A stretch of 64,000 bases of DNA from Vibrio fortis (GCF_000695685.1 NZ_JFFR01000028.1:124001-188000), one strand, 5' to 3'; shown: positions 9,555-19,596, counted from the stretch's first letter. Numbers and translations are program-made. Notes: generated by a model not told the origin, from the letters alone.

Positions 9555-11435
9555 ATGACTGAACAATATAATGCAAAAGACCTCGAGGTTCTTGAAGGTC
9601 TCGACCCGGTTCGACACCGCCCGGGGATGTATACCGAGACTGAAAGGCCAAACCACTTAGCCCAAGAAGTTATCGATAACTCTGTAGATGAAGCATTGGC
9701 TGGCCACGCGAAGAAGATCAAAGTGGTCTTGCACGCTGACCAATCTTTAGAAGTGGTGGATGATGGTCGTGGTATGCCTGTCGATATTCACCCAGAGAAA
9801 GGTATCTCAGGTGTTGAGCTGATTTTAACTAAGCTCCACTCAGGTGGTAAGTTCTCAAACAATAACTATAAGTTCTCAGGCGGCCTACACGGTGTAGGTA
9901 TATCTGTGGTGAACGCACTCTCGAAGCGTGTTGAAGTTACCGTCCGTCGTGATGGTCAAGTCCATGAAATTGCATTTGAAAATGGCGTTGCTGTCACCGA
10001 CTTAACTGTTACTGGCTCATGTGGCCTGCGTAATAGCGGTACATCAGTCCATTTTTGGCCGGATGCGAAGTACTTCGACAGCTCTAAATTCTCTGTGCTG
10101 CGCTTGGTGAACAACCTACGCGCGAAAGCTGTTCTATGTCCAGGCCTAGAGATCACCTTTAGCGATAAGGTGAACAACGAAGAACATAAATGGTTCTACG
10201 AAGATGGTCTAAAGGACTACCTTGCAGAGGGCGTGAAGGGTTACACCCTACTACCTGAAGAGCCGTACATCGGTGAATTCACAGCAGAAACCGAAATGGC
10301 AAACTGGGCTGTGATCTGGCAGCCAGAAGGCGGTGAGATGATCACTGAGAGTTACGTGAACCTAGTACCAACCAAGCAAGGTGGTACCCACGTAAACGGC
10401 CTACGCCAAGGTCTATTGGATGCAATGCGTGAGTTCTGTGAATTCCGAAACCTGTTGCCGCGTGGTGTTAAGCTAACCGGTGATGACATCTTCGATCGCT
10501 GTTCATACGTGTTATCGGTGAAGATGCAGGACCCTCAGTTTGCAGGTCAAACGAAAGAGCGCCTCTCTTCTCGTCAAACCGCTGCGTTCGTATCTGGCGT
10601 TGTAAAAGATGCATTCAGCTTGTGGCTTAATGAAAAACCGCAACTGGCTGAGCAACTAGCCGAAACCTGTATTGCCAATGCGCACCGTCGTATGCGTGCC
10701 AGCAAGAAGGTGGTACGTAAGAAGGTGGCATCAGGCCCTGCATTACCAGGTAAATTGACAGATTGTTCGGTTCAAGACTTAAACCGCACTGAAATCTTCT
10801 TCGTGGAAGGGGACTCAGCGGGTGGCTCGGCGAAGCAAGCGCGTGATCGTGAGTTCCAAGCTGTGATGCCACTGCGTGGTAAGATTCTTAACACGTGGGA
10901 AGTATCGGCTGACCAAGTTCTTGCATCTCAAGAAGTACACGATATCTCGGTGGCTTTGGGTATCGACCCAGACAACGATGACCTGTCTGGCCTACGTTAC
11001 GGTAAGATCTGTATCCTTGCCGATGCGGACTCGGATGGTCTACACATTGCGACGCTGCTGTGTGCTCTGTTTACTCGTCACTTCCGCTCTTTGGTTGAAG
11101 CAGGTCATATCTATGTGGCTATGCCGCCTCTGTATCGTATCGACTGTGGCAAAGAAGTGTTCTATGCCCTTGATGACGATGAGAAAGATGGTGTGCTAGA
11201 GCGCTTATCGAAGAAGAAAGCCAAGATCAACGTACAACGATTCAAAGGTCTGGGTGAGATGAACCCACTTCAGCTACGCGAAACCACCATGGATCCAAAT
11301 ACTCGTCGTCTGGTTCAGCTAACGATTGATGACAGTGAAGCGACCAACGAAATGATGGACATGCTGCTAGGTAAGAAGCGTGCTGATGATCGCCGTTCAT
11401 GGCTACAAAACAACGGTGATTTGGCCGAGGTATAA
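9555..11435 (+). CDS. parE: DNA topoisomerase IV subunit B
   Basis: ParE is the ATPase subunit of topoisomerase IV, which decatenates daughter chromosomes. Starting at the ATG MTEQYNAKDLEVLEGL, it is 626 residues (E. coli 630). It shows a GHKL ATPase domain (EVIDNSVDEA, DDGRGMPV, GLHGVGISVVNA), then the TOPRIM domain (EGDSAGGSAKQ, ADADSDGLH). In-frame codons continue upstream to 9411 but look non-coding. parC begins 4 nt after the stop, so the two subunits are made from one message. Confidence 0.97.
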   Translation: MTEQYNAKDLEVLEGLDPVRHRPGMYTETERPNHLAQEVIDNSVDEALAGHAKKIKVVLHADQSLEVVDDGRGMPVDIHPEKGISGVELILTKLHSGGKFSNNNYKFSGGLHGVGISVVNALSKRVEVTVRRDGQVHEIAFENGVAVTDLTVTGSCGLRNSGTSVHFWPDAKYFDSSKFSVLRLVNNLRAKAVLCPGLEITFSDKVNNEEHKWFYEDGLKDYLAEGVKGYTLLPEEPYIGEFTAETEMANWAVIWQPEGGEMITESYVNLVPTKQGGTHVNGLRQGLLDAMREFCEFRNLLPRGVKLTGDDIFDRCSYVLSVKMQDPQFAGQTKERLSSRQTAAFVSGVVKDAFSLWLNEKPQLAEQLAETCIANAHRRMRASKKVVRKKVASGPALPGKLTDCSVQDLNRTEIFFVEGDSAGGSAKQARDREFQAVMPLRGKILNTWEVSADQVLASQEVHDISVALGIDPDNDDLSGLRYGKICILADADSDGLHIATLLCALFTRHFRSLVEAGHIYVAMPPLYRIDCGKEVFYALDDDEKDGVLERLSKKKAKINVQRFKGLGEMNPLQLRETTMDPNTRRLVQLTIDDSEATNEMMDMLLGKKRADDRRSWLQNNGDLAEV

Positions 11436-11438
11436 TGA

Positions 11439-13691
11439 ATGTCTAACGAAATTACTTTTGATGGCGTTGAACAATTGCCAATGCGCAAGTTCACCGAAGA
11501 TGCCTATTTAAATTACTCAATGTACGTAATCATGGATCGTGCATTGCCTTACATTGGCGACGGCCTTAAGCCAGTACAGCGTCGTATTATCTACGCGATG
11601 TCTGAGCTTGGCTTGTCAGCAGCTTCAAAATACAAGAAGTCGGCACGTACCGTTGGTGATGTACTGGGTAAGTACCATCCACACGGTGACTCGGCGTGTT
11701 ACGAAGCCATGGTATTGATGGCACAACCGTTCTCTTACCGCTACCCATTGGTAGATGGCCAAGGTAACTGGGGTGCTCCGGATGATCCGAAATCATTCGC
11801 TGCGATGCGTTATACCGAAGCGAAACTGTCTAAGTTTGCTGAGGTTTTGCTTGGCGAATTAGGCCAAGGCACAGTTGAGTGGCAACCAAACTTTGACGGC
11901 ACGATGAAAGAGCCGCAAATGCTGCCAGCGCGCCTGCCTCATATTCTACTTAACGGTATCACTGGTATCGCGGTAGGTATGGCAACAGATATCCCGCCAC
12001 ATAACGTGCGTGAGATTGCCGATGCGACTATCAAACTGATCGATAGCCCGAAAGCGGAACTGTCGGAAGTGATGGAGCATGTAAAAGGTCCTGACTACCC
12101 AACCGAAGCTGAGATTATTTCTCCGAAATCAGATATCGAGAAGATCTACAAAACGGGGCGTGGCAGCATCAAGATGCGTGCGGTTTGGCACAAAGAGGGC
12201 TCTGATATTGTTATCACGGCTCTGCCTCACCAAGTATCGGGCGCTAAGCTTCTAGAGCAAATAGCTAACCAGATGCGTGCTAAGAAGCTACCAATGGTAG
12301 ACGATCTGCGTGATGAATCGGATCACGAAAACCCAACACGTATCGTTGTGGTGCCTCGTTCTAACCGTATCGACTGCGATCAGCTGATGAGCCACCTGTT
12401 CGCTTCAACGGATCTTGAGAAGAACTTCCGTGTAAACTTGAACATGATTGGTCTAGATAACCGTCCTCAAGTTAAAGGCCTAGTTCAGATCCTTAAAGAG
12501 TGGATTGAGTTCCGTCGTACAACAGTACGTCGTCGTTTACAGCACCGTCTTGATAAAGTGCTAGCGCGCTTACACATCTTAGAAGGTCTTTTGGTTGCTT
12601 ATCTCAACCTTGATGAAGTGATTGAGATCATCCGAACTGAAGACGATCCTAAAGCAGTGCTTATGAAGCGCTTTGGTATCACAGAGATTCAAGCAGACGC
12701 AATCCTAGATACCAAACTTCGCCATCTTGCTAAGCTGGAAGAGATGAAGATCCGTGGCGAGCAAGATGAGCTAGAGAAAGAGCGTGAAAAGCTAGAGAAG
12801 CTACTAGGCTCTGAACGTCGCCTGAACACTTTGATTAAGAAAGAGATTCAAGCGGACGCAGATAAGTACGGTGATGACCGTCGTTCTCCACTGGTTGAGC
12901 GTGCAGAAGCGAAAGCACTGACAGAGCGCGACCTTGTCCCAAGTGAACCAATCACAGTCGTGCTTTCTGAGAAAGGTTGGATTCGTCATGCGAAAGGGCA
13001 TGAAGTGGATCCAGAAGGCTTGAACTACAAGTCGGGTGACAAATACCTTGCGAGTGCGCGTGGTAAGAGCAACCAACAAGCAGTATTCCTCGGCAGTGAT
13101 GGCCGCAGCTACTCGCTTGAGTCTCACTCTCTGCCTTCGGCGCGTAGCCAGGGTGAGCCGATTACTGGCCGCTTGAATATCAATGCTGGCAGCTCGATCC
13201 GACAAGTTGTGATGGGTGAAGACGATCAGCTATGGCTGGTGGGCTCCGATGCAGGCTACGGCTTCGTGTGTAAAGGCAGTGACCTGTTATCGAAGAACAA
13301 GAGCGGTAAAGCTCTGGTGAACTTGCCTCAAGCGTCTGAAGTGATGCTACCAAGTCCGATTGAAGATCTTGAGACCAACGAGATCCTGGCGATTACTAAC
13401 CAAGGTCGTATGTTGTTGTTCCCAATTAAAGATCTGCCTCAATTGAGCAAAGGTAAGGGTAACAAGATCATCAATATCCCATCAGCGAAGGCCAAAGAGC
13501 GTGAAGAGTTTGTCTCACACCTAATGGCTATTCCTCAAGGAACAACACTGACGCTGTATGCGGGTAAGCGTAAGCTTGGCTTGAAGCCGGCTGATCTGGA
13601 TAACTTCCGCGGTGAGCGTGGTCGTCGTGGTGGACTACTGCCAAGAGGCCTACAGCGTGTTACTCGCATCGATATTGAGAGTGACGACTAA
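11439..13691 (+). CDS. parC: DNA topoisomerase IV subunit A
   Basis: ParC is the DNA-cleaving subunit of topoisomerase IV. It is 750 residues (E. coli 752). The catalytic tyrosine is Tyr125 in AAMRYTEAK, and the winged-helix region precedes it. The quinolone-resistance region reads GKYHPHGDSACYEAM, with Ser85 and Glu89 at the positions equivalent to E. coli Ser80 and Glu84, the unmutated state. The C-terminal third (from about 490) is the beta-pinwheel DNA-wrapping domain. A strong terminator follows. Confidence 0.97.
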   Translation: MSNEITFDGVEQLPMRKFTEDAYLNYSMYVIMDRALPYIGDGLKPVQRRIIYAMSELGLSAASKYKKSARTVGDVLGKYHPHGDSACYEAMVLMAQPFSYRYPLVDGQGNWGAPDDPKSFAAMRYTEAKLSKFAEVLLGELGQGTVEWQPNFDGTMKEPQMLPARLPHILLNGITGIAVGMATDIPPHNVREIADATIKLIDSPKAELSEVMEHVKGPDYPTEAEIISPKSDIEKIYKTGRGSIKMRAVWHKEGSDIVITALPHQVSGAKLLEQIANQMRAKKLPMVDDLRDESDHENPTRIVVVPRSNRIDCDQLMSHLFASTDLEKNFRVNLNMIGLDNRPQVKGLVQILKEWIEFRRTTVRRRLQHRLDKVLARLHILEGLLVAYLNLDEVIEIIRTEDDPKAVLMKRFGITEIQADAILDTKLRHLAKLEEMKIRGEQDELEKEREKLEKLLGSERRLNTLIKKEIQADADKYGDDRRSPLVERAEAKALTERDLVPSEPITVVLSEKGWIRHAKGHEVDPEGLNYKSGDKYLASARGKSNQQAVFLGSDGRSYSLESHSLPSARSQGEPITGRLNINAGSSIRQVVMGEDDQLWLVGSDAGYGFVCKGSDLLSKNKSGKALVNLPQASEVMLPSPIEDLETNEILAITNQGRMLLFPIKDLPQLSKGKGNKIINIPSAKAKEREEFVSHLMAIPQGTTLTLYAGKRKLGLKPADLDNFRGERGRRGGLLPRGLQRVTRIDIESDD

Positions 13692-13725
13692 TCGCAGCTT
13701 TTGATCAACAGCTTTATAGATAATA

Positions 13726-13752
13726 AAAAACCCAGCCTTGAGCTGGGTTTTT
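13726..13752. terminator. Bidirectional terminator between parC and degS
   Basis: AAAAACCCAGC pairs with GCTGGGTTTTT around CTTGA. It lies between the convergent parC and degS and has A and T tracts on both sides. Confidence 0.9.
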
Positions 13753-13799
13753 GTTGTTAGCAATCTACTTAGTGTTAGTCGTAGATCCGTCTAATCTAA

Positions 13800-14861
13800 C
13801 TAGCGCTTGTCTTCCGCAATCGTCACCTTGAGGGTTTTGCTTTTACCTTGACGAAGTATGCCCACATCGACCACTGTGCCAGGTCTTAGGTCGGTAACGA
13901 TATCCATAACGCTCTGGCGTCCATTGATCTTGGTGTTATCGATACTGATGATGATGTCTTGAACCTCGAATCCAGCATCAGCAGCAGGACCTGCAGGATC
14001 GATACCTAGCACTACAATGCCACCAATGTTTTTATTGCCCAGTAAACGGGAAGTAACCGAGTTGATGTCTTGTCCATCGATACCGATATAGCCACGGATC
14101 ACACGGCCATCAGCGATGATCTTCTGCATGATCTTGTTGGCTAAACCATAAGGAATAGCAAATGAGATGCCGTAGGTTTCCATGTCTGTCGCTTGTTGGA
14201 AAGAGGCGGTGTTAATACCGACCAGTTCACCTTGCGAGTTGACGAGCGCACCCCCCGAGTTACCTTCATTGATTGCAGCATCGGTTTGGATGAAGGCTTG
14301 ATGGCGGTCGGCACTGATCGACGAGCGGCCAGTCGCGGAGATAATGCCAAACGTAGTCGTCTGGCCTAGGTTATATGGGTTACCAATCGCGAGCACGATG
14401 TCGCCGACATTGGCCTCGTAATTTGGATTCAAAGGAATCACAGGAAGGTTGTCACCACTGACTTGTAGTATGGCGATATCCGTTCTTTTATCTGAACCCA
14501 CTAACTGTGCGGCAGCAGCGCGACCATCTTGTAGGGCGACGACAACTTGGTCTGCTTGAGCAACCACGTGGTAGTTGGTAATGATGTAACCTTTCTCACT
14601 GACAATAACGCCAGAGCCTAAACCCTGAGTGAGCAGTTTATTACGATCGGATTCATCGTATTTTCGGCTATAGATATTGACGACCGCAGGCGCTGCGCGT
14701 CGAACTGCATCATTGAATGAAAGTTGCAGTGAGCCGATGTTGCTTACCTGCTTACTTGCCGCTTCAGAGACGAAGTTAGGTCTTAGCTGTGGGAAAGCCA
14801 CAAGAATAATCAGTGCTGATACTAATCCAAGGGAAATAGAACGAAATAGAAAGGACAGCAT
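13800..14861 (-). CDS. degS: Site-1 inner-membrane serine protease DegS
   Basis: DegS senses misfolded outer-membrane porins through its PDZ domain and makes the first cut in RseA, releasing sigma-E. From the ATG at 14861, preceded by GAAGAGGGAAAC, it is 353 residues (E. coli 355). A single N-terminal membrane anchor (about residues 5-24) is followed by the trypsin-like domain with His98, Asp128 and Ser202 (GNSGG), then one PDZ domain. A start at 14900 would add 13 residues and lacks this ribosome site. It lies downstream of degQ, as in E. coli. Confidence 0.94.
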   Translation of the reverse strand: MLSFLFRSISLGLVSALIILVAFPQLRPNFVSEAASKQVSNIGSLQLSFNDAVRRAAPAVVNIYSRKYDESDRNKLLTQGLGSGVIVSEKGYIITNYHVVAQADQVVVALQDGRAAAAQLVGSDKRTDIAILQVSGDNLPVIPLNPNYEANVGDIVLAIGNPYNLGQTTTFGIISATGRSSISADRHQAFIQTDAAINEGNSGGALVNSQGELVGINTASFQQATDMETYGISFAIPYGLANKIMQKIIADGRVIRGYIGIDGQDINSVTSRLLGNKNIGGIVVLGIDPAGPAADAGFEVQDIIISIDNTKINGRQSVMDIVTDLRPGTVVDVGILRQGKSKTLKVTIAEDKR

Positions 14862-14951
14862 GTTTCCCTCTTCGACAGGTAAGGTATTGAGCCTCCACAC
14901 ATGGGTGACCAGTTTGAGTTACTTGTGAAGCATAGCATTTTGATTCGTCTA

Positions 14952-15001
14952 AATAAAAGGGCAGGCTGATTAAGTTCTATACGAACTTGTTCAACCTGCC
15001 C
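14952..15001 (-). terminator. Terminator after degQ
   Basis: Read on the minus strand, GGGCAGG pairs with CCTGCCC, enclosing a second stem AAGTTC/GAACTT, and is followed by TTTTATTT. It separates degQ from degS, so degS probably has additional promoter input. Confidence 0.75.
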
Positions 15002-15021
15002 TCAATAACGGTGATTAATTA

Positions 15022-16377
15022 TTAGCGAATCACTAGGTAAATGGTTCTTGGACCACGCTGGATATTGAGTGCCAATACACCAGGGTTCTTCTCAACAATT
15101 GATCTGAACTGCGCTAGGTTCTTCACCGTTTGACGGTTCACGCCAATAATGATGTCGTCTGGTTGAAGTTGGTATGCCTCAGCTGGTGAGCCTTTGGCTA
15201 CACTTGACACCTTCACGCCTTTCACCGGATCGCTGTCATTGGTATTGGTCAGCTCTGCACCTGCTAAGCCTTCATGCAACTTCTCTGCTTGAGTCTTGCT
15301 GTTAGTTGATTCACCAAGTGTCACGTCGAAGGTTTTATTTTTACCATCACGAACGACACCAAGTTCTATCTCTTTACCTGCGCCAAGAGTCGCGACTTTG
15401 GCTCTTAGTTCACTAAAGGTATCAATGCGCTTGCCATTGATGGCTACAATGATATCGCCTGCTTGTAAGCCAGCTTTATCTGCAGCGCTGTCTGGAACCA
15501 CTTGGCTCACAAATGCCCCTTTGCTTGATTCATAACCCAGTGCTTCGGCTAATTCTGAAGTGATTTCGCCACCTTGAACACCAAGCATGCCACGTTTCAC
15601 CTCACCAAACTCTAGGATTTGGTCGGTTAGGTTGCGCATCATATTAGATGGGATCGCAAAGCCGATACCTACGTTGCCGCCGTTCGGGCCTAGAATCGCA
15701 GTATTAATACCGATCAACTCACCGTTAAGGTTAACCAGTGCACCGCCTGAGTTACCGCTGTTGATAGCCGCATCGGTTTGGATGAAGTTCTCAAAATTTT
15801 CGAGGTTGAGGCCACTTCGACCTAGTGCAGAGACGATACCGGATGTCACTGTTTGACCTAAACCAAATGGGTTACCGATAGCGACGCTGAAATCACCAAC
15901 GCGAAGCTTGTCGGAATCGGCGAAGCGAATCTCGGTCAGGTCTTTGGCTTTTTCGAGTTTGAGTAGGGCGATATCAGACATTTCATCACCGCCAATTAGC
16001 TCGGCATCGTATTCACGTCCGTCATGCAGTTTTACGCGGATTTCGTCAGCGTTATTGATAACGTGATAGTTGGTAACGATGTGTCCTTTCTTGGCATCGA
16101 TGATGACACCAGAGCCTAGACCTCGAAATGGGCGCTCTTGTGCTTGCTCAGGGCCAAAGAAGAATTGGAATTGTTCTGGAATGCGTTGACGTTGAACTTG
16201 TTTACCTTCAACAGCAATGCTGACTACCGCAGGGGTAACTTTTTCAAGCATCGGTGCAAGGCTAGGTAGTTGTTGGTTGTCGACACTTAATGGTAGTGCC
16301 GCAGTTGCCTGAATCGGTGTGATGATGGAACTTAAGCTTAAAGTCAGTACCGATAAAGCAAGCAAAGGTTTTTTCAT
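15022..16377 (-). CDS. degQ: Periplasmic serine protease/chaperone of the DegQ/DegP family
   Basis: An HtrA protease that degrades or refolds damaged periplasmic proteins. The 451-residue precursor has a signal peptide of about 26 residues, the catalytic triad His105, Asp135 and Ser210 (GNSGG), and two PDZ domains (about 265-350 and 370-445), the DegP/DegQ layout. The length and position between zapG and degS favour DegQ (455 in E. coli) over DegP. The start is the second of two adjacent ATGs, 6 nt after GAGGAG; starting at the first (16380) would add one Met. Confidence 0.93.
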   Translation of the reverse strand: MKKPLLALSVLTLSLSSIITPIQATAALPLSVDNQQLPSLAPMLEKVTPAVVSIAVEGKQVQRQRIPEQFQFFFGPEQAQERPFRGLGSGVIIDAKKGHIVTNYHVINNADEIRVKLHDGREYDAELIGGDEMSDIALLKLEKAKDLTEIRFADSDKLRVGDFSVAIGNPFGLGQTVTSGIVSALGRSGLNLENFENFIQTDAAINSGNSGGALVNLNGELIGINTAILGPNGGNVGIGFAIPSNMMRNLTDQILEFGEVKRGMLGVQGGEITSELAEALGYESSKGAFVSQVVPDSAADKAGLQAGDIIVAINGKRIDTFSELRAKVATLGAGKEIELGVVRDGKNKTFDVTLGESTNSKTQAEKLHEGLAGAELTNTNDSDPVKGVKVSSVAKGSPAEAYQLQPDDIIIGVNRQTVKNLAQFRSIVEKNPGVLALNIQRGPRTIYLVIR

Positions 16378-16500
16378 CATAAACTCCTCGTTAGTTAAGG
16401 CCTTGTAACACACATAAAGTTGGACTATTGCCAAGTGTTATACGACCCAAGTGAAGGTTATGACTCAAAAACCTTTGTAAAGTTCATTGAATTTAGTTGT

Positions 16501-16956
16501 TTAAGAAGCTTTCGCTGTGACAACCTCTGGTGCTTCAATGACTTCTTTCTTCTCATCGCTGAACAAACCGGTTGCGCCATTGGCGTAGTCCTTTGGTTGT
16601 TCATCAATAGTTGATACTTTGCTGTCTGCTTTCTCTGAAGACTTATCTGAGTGTGCAGCAGCCGTTTTTACAAATGGATTATCCTGCTCTGGTAAGTTGG
16701 GGATTAACTCAGCGCTGGTCTTTTCCATATGTTGGTAAAGCTTAGTGTAGTCTTTACCTAAGGTATCCAACATTTCAGCTGTTTTAGCAAAGTGATCGGC
16801 AAGCTCTTGGCGTTGCTGTTCTAGTGCAAACTTTGCTGTGTCTAATTCTTTTTGAACATTCTTTTGCTTCTTGTACTCAGGAGTCGTGAGGCGAGAAATA
16901 GCAACCCCTAAGATAATTCCGATTAGTAAACCGCCAACGGCATACATCCAAGGCAT
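16501..16956 (-). CDS. zapG: DUF1043 envelope/division protein ZapG (YhcB)
   Basis: A 151-residue inner-membrane protein of the YhcB/DUF1043 family, which in E. coli links cell elongation, division and envelope synthesis. A single N-terminal membrane helix (about residues 4-20, GGLLIGIILGVAIS) is followed by a coiled-coil-forming stretch (about 30-85), the conserved MEKTSAELIPNLP motif and a variable acidic tail. It is divergent from zapE and lies upstream of degQ and degS, as in E. coli. Confidence 0.92.
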   Translation of the reverse strand: MPWMYAVGGLLIGIILGVAISRLTTPEYKKQKNVQKELDTAKFALEQQRQELADHFAKTAEMLDTLGKDYTKLYQHMEKTSAELIPNLPEQDNPFVKTAAAHSDKSSEKADSKVSTIDEQPKDYANGATGLFSDEKKEVIEAPEVVTAKAS

Positions 16957-17175
16957 AACAGCTCCTTATTGTTGTTTTTTAACATGTTTGTTACTGCTTA
17001 GTTACACATAATGCAGCTTCATGGTACTATGAGAACGCAGCAGTATAAAGAAAAATGCGTGTGCGCTAGCTATCAGTTTGAAGCTGCACATACAGCACTG
17101 AGCCCCCGCCTATTGTACTGTTGAAGCCCTTTTTCCTTCTCTGGTTGATATCGATTTCATTGTGGAAATGTCGTC

Positions 17176-18279
17176 ATGAATCCCGTTAAAAAATACGAAC
17201 AAGATATAAAAGAACATGGATTTCAAAGAGATCCAGCCCAAGAGCAAGCCGTACAGGCATTAGACCAACTGTTCCACCAATTCCAAGAATACCAAAATGC
17301 ACCAGTGCCACAGCTGACGCGTTTTCAAAAGTTAATGGGTAAAAAACCACAACTGCCTACGCCACCTAAAGGGCTCTATTTCTGGGGCGGAGTAGGACGA
17401 GGTAAAACCTACTTAATGGATACCTTTTACGATGCTCTACCGACATCACGAAAAATGCGTGTCCACTTTCACCGCTTTATGTACCGAGTGCATGATGAAC
17501 TCAAAGCGCTGGGAGAGGTAAGTGACCCTTTGCCCTTGGTCGCCGATAAGTTTAAGCAAGAAGCGGATATTATCTGTTTTGATGAGTTCTTTGTTTCCGA
17601 CATTACCGACGCGATGATTCTGGGTACTCTTTTCCAAGAGCTCTTCGCTCGCAACGTTATCTTGGTCGCGACCTCAAACATTCCACCTGAAGACCTTTAC
17701 CGAAATGGCCTGCAACGCGCGCGCTTTCTGCCTGCGATTAAACTGATTCAAGAAAATTGTCGAATCCTGAATGTAGATAGTGGCGTTGACTACCGACTAC
17801 GTACATTGGAACAGGCAGAAATCTATCACTACCCATTAGATGCACAAGCGGATATCAATTTACGTACCTATTACCAACAGCTAGTCGGTGAGGGTAAAGA
17901 GGTATTAACTCAGATTGAAGTTAACCATCGTCAACTGGATGTGGTTGAAGCGAGTGATGGCGTTTTGCATGGCACCTTTGCTCAGCTTTGCCAATCTGCG
18001 CGCAGCCAGAATGACTATATTGAGCTATCTAAGATCTATCACACAGTGTTACTGGCTGAAGTGAAGCAGATGAATGCGACCTCTGACGACGCAGCAAGAC
18101 GTTTCATTGCTTTAGTCGACGAGTTTTACGAACGTAATGTAAAGCTGATTATTTCTGCCGAAGTCGCACTAGAGGAACTCTACACTCATGGTCAGTTAGA
18201 GTTTGAATTTAAACGCTGTCAGTCACGTTTAATTGAAATGCAGAGCCATGATTATCTAGCAAAAGAGCACCTAAGTTAG
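17176..18279 (+). CDS. zapE: Cell-division AAA ATPase ZapE
   Basis: ZapE is a Z-ring-associated ATPase of the AFG1 family. It is 367 residues (E. coli 375). Walker A is GGVGRGKT (residues 71-78) and Walker B is IICFDEFFVSD; the AFG1-type arginine-rich region (NGLQRARFLPAI) follows. The ATG at 17176 is the first in a row with clear coding character. It diverges from zapG across a 219-bp A/T-rich gap in which no firm operator was recognised. Confidence 0.95.
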   Translation: MNPVKKYEQDIKEHGFQRDPAQEQAVQALDQLFHQFQEYQNAPVPQLTRFQKLMGKKPQLPTPPKGLYFWGGVGRGKTYLMDTFYDALPTSRKMRVHFHRFMYRVHDELKALGEVSDPLPLVADKFKQEADIICFDEFFVSDITDAMILGTLFQELFARNVILVATSNIPPEDLYRNGLQRARFLPAIKLIQENCRILNVDSGVDYRLRTLEQAEIYHYPLDAQADINLRTYYQQLVGEGKEVLTQIEVNHRQLDVVEASDGVLHGTFAQLCQSARSQNDYIELSKIYHTVLLAEVKQMNATSDDAARRFIALVDEFYERNVKLIISAEVALEELYTHGQLEFEFKRCQSRLIEMQSHDYLAKEHLS

Positions 18280-18338
18280 GTAGGGAATTCTTTATTAAGA
18301 AAATGGAAGAAAAAAATCGTGATTTTGTTCAAAAAGAG

Positions 18339-18490
18339 GTGATTTTTTCTTCGCTCTTCTCTATAATCCTGCGACCTACCGTTACTGCGGGCCTCTAACG
18401 ATGAGTTAAATCACGTTATGCCAAGAGTTTTCCAACACTCGAAGGGGTGATGAATGGGGACTCTTAGACAGTGGGAATACTCAGTATTCC
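18339..18490 (+). promoter_or_regulatory. rplM-rpsI promoter and leader
   Basis: A perfect -10 TATAAT at 18362-18367 lies 17 bp after a poor -35 (GTGATT). The leader of roughly 150 nt holds several small hairpins, the clearest being GGAATA/TATTCC (18474-18479 with 18485-18490), shortly before the rplM start at 18526. L13 represses this operon in E. coli; whether this leader is the target here is inference. Confidence 0.55.
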
Positions 18491-18525
18491 TTAAGTGTAA
18501 ATTTTTTTAATAGGTAATTATTAGC

Positions 18526-18954
18526 ATGAAAACTTTCGTTGCTAAACCAGAAACTGTAAAACGCGACTGGTACGTTGTAGACGCTGAAGGTAAAACTCTA
18601 GGTCGTCTTGCAAGTGAAATCGCTTCTCGCCTACGCGGTAAGCACAAAGCTGAATACACTCCTCACGTAGACACTGGTGATTACATCATCGTTGTTAACG
18701 CTGAGAAAGTTACTGTAACTGGTAACAAGGCTAAGGGTAAGGTTTACTACCGTCACTCTGAGTTCCCTGGTGGTCTTAAGTCTATCACTTTTGAAAAGCT
18801 GATCGACCGTAAGCCAGAGATGGCTCTTGAACTAGCTGTTAAAGGTATGCTACCACGTGGTCCTCTAGGCCGCGCTATGTACCGTAAGCTAAAAGTATAC
18901 GCTGGTGCTGAGCACAACCATGTTGCTCAACAACCACAAGTACTAGACATCTAA
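18526..18954 (+). CDS. rplM: 50S ribosomal protein L13
   Basis: L13 is an early-assembling large-subunit protein. It is 142 residues, the same length as in E. coli, and begins MKTFVAKPETVKRDWYVVDA. It shows the L13 signature (GMLPRGPLGRAMYRKLKVY). Codon use is strongly biased, as expected for a highly expressed gene. rpsI follows with 15 nt between genes. Confidence 0.98.
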   Translation: MKTFVAKPETVKRDWYVVDAEGKTLGRLASEIASRLRGKHKAEYTPHVDTGDYIIVVNAEKVTVTGNKAKGKVYYRHSEFPGGLKSITFEKLIDRKPEMALELAVKGMLPRGPLGRAMYRKLKVYAGAEHNHVAQQPQVLDI

Positions 18955-18969
18955 TTGGGGATTATGAAA

Positions 18970-19362
18970 ATGGCAGAGAATCAATACTACGGCACTGGTC
19001 GTCGCAAAAGCTCAGCAGCTCGTGTTTTCATCAAACCAGGTTCTGGTGAGATCGTAATCAACAAGCGTAGCCTTGATGTTTACTTCGGTCGTCCAACTTC
19101 TCGCATGGTTGTTAAGCAACCTCTTGAGCTAGTTGAACTAACTGAGAAACTTGACCTATACATCACTGTTTCTGGTGGTGGTATCTCTGGTCAAGCTGGC
19201 GCAATCCGCCACGGTATCACTCGCGCTCTTATGGAGTACGATGAAACTCTACGTCCTGCTCTACGTGCAGCTGGCTACGTTACTCGTGACGCTCGTTGCG
19301 TTGAACGTAAGAAAGTTGGTCTACGTAAAGCACGTCGTAAACCTCAATTCTCTAAGCGTTAA
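18970..19362 (+). CDS. rpsI: 30S ribosomal protein S9
   Basis: S9 is a small-subunit protein whose C-terminal tail (KPQFSKR) reaches the P-site tRNA. It is 130 residues and begins MAENQYYGTGRRKSSAARVF, identical to the E. coli start. In-frame TTG and ATG codons at 18955 and 18964 are less suitable, because TTGGGGATT supplies the ribosome site for the ATG at 18970. It is co-transcribed with rplM and ends in a terminator at 19417. Confidence 0.98.
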   Translation: MAENQYYGTGRRKSSAARVFIKPGSGEIVINKRSLDVYFGRPTSRMVVKQPLELVELTEKLDLYITVSGGGISGQAGAIRHGITRALMEYDETLRPALRAAGYVTRDARCVERKKVGLRKARRKPQFSKR

Positions 19363-19416
19363 TTTTCCTTTACCGGAAAATACACGCTCCCAGTTTTATT
19401 ACTGGAATTGTGGTTC

Positions 19417-19449
19417 AAAGCTCGGCTATATGCCGGGCTTTTTGTTTTT
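19417..19449 (+). terminator. Terminator after rpsI
   Basis: AAAGCTCGGC pairs with GCCGGGCTTT (one T-G pair) around TATAT, followed by a T-rich run. A smaller hairpin (CCAGT/ACTGG) lies just upstream. The rest of the 331-bp gap up to petA is A/T-rich and holds the petA promoter. Confidence 0.85.
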
Positions 19450-19567
19450 CTACTCCCCGCTAAATGCTTTTCCCCCCTCGTTTTATTTCCAATTTCTTAT
19501 ATTTTGATAGCTTTTGTAACCCAATGTGCGCTTTGCCTCATGATTGTTACAAAAAGGTAGCTTTATC

Positions 19568-19596
19568 TTGTCAAAAAGTAGGGTTTTATTTATCAT
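19568..19596 (+). promoter_or_regulatory. petABC promoter
   Basis: TTGTCA (19568-19573) and TATCAT (19591-19596) are separated by 17 bp, each five of six to consensus, about 100 bp before petA. It gives the bc1 genes their own start downstream of the rpsI terminator. Confidence 0.6.

Noticed and set aside
19443..19567. Possible small gene between rpsI and petA
   Set aside because: The frame there continues out of rpsI in another phase, crosses the terminator and has no start of its own; the DNA is A/T-rich promoter region.
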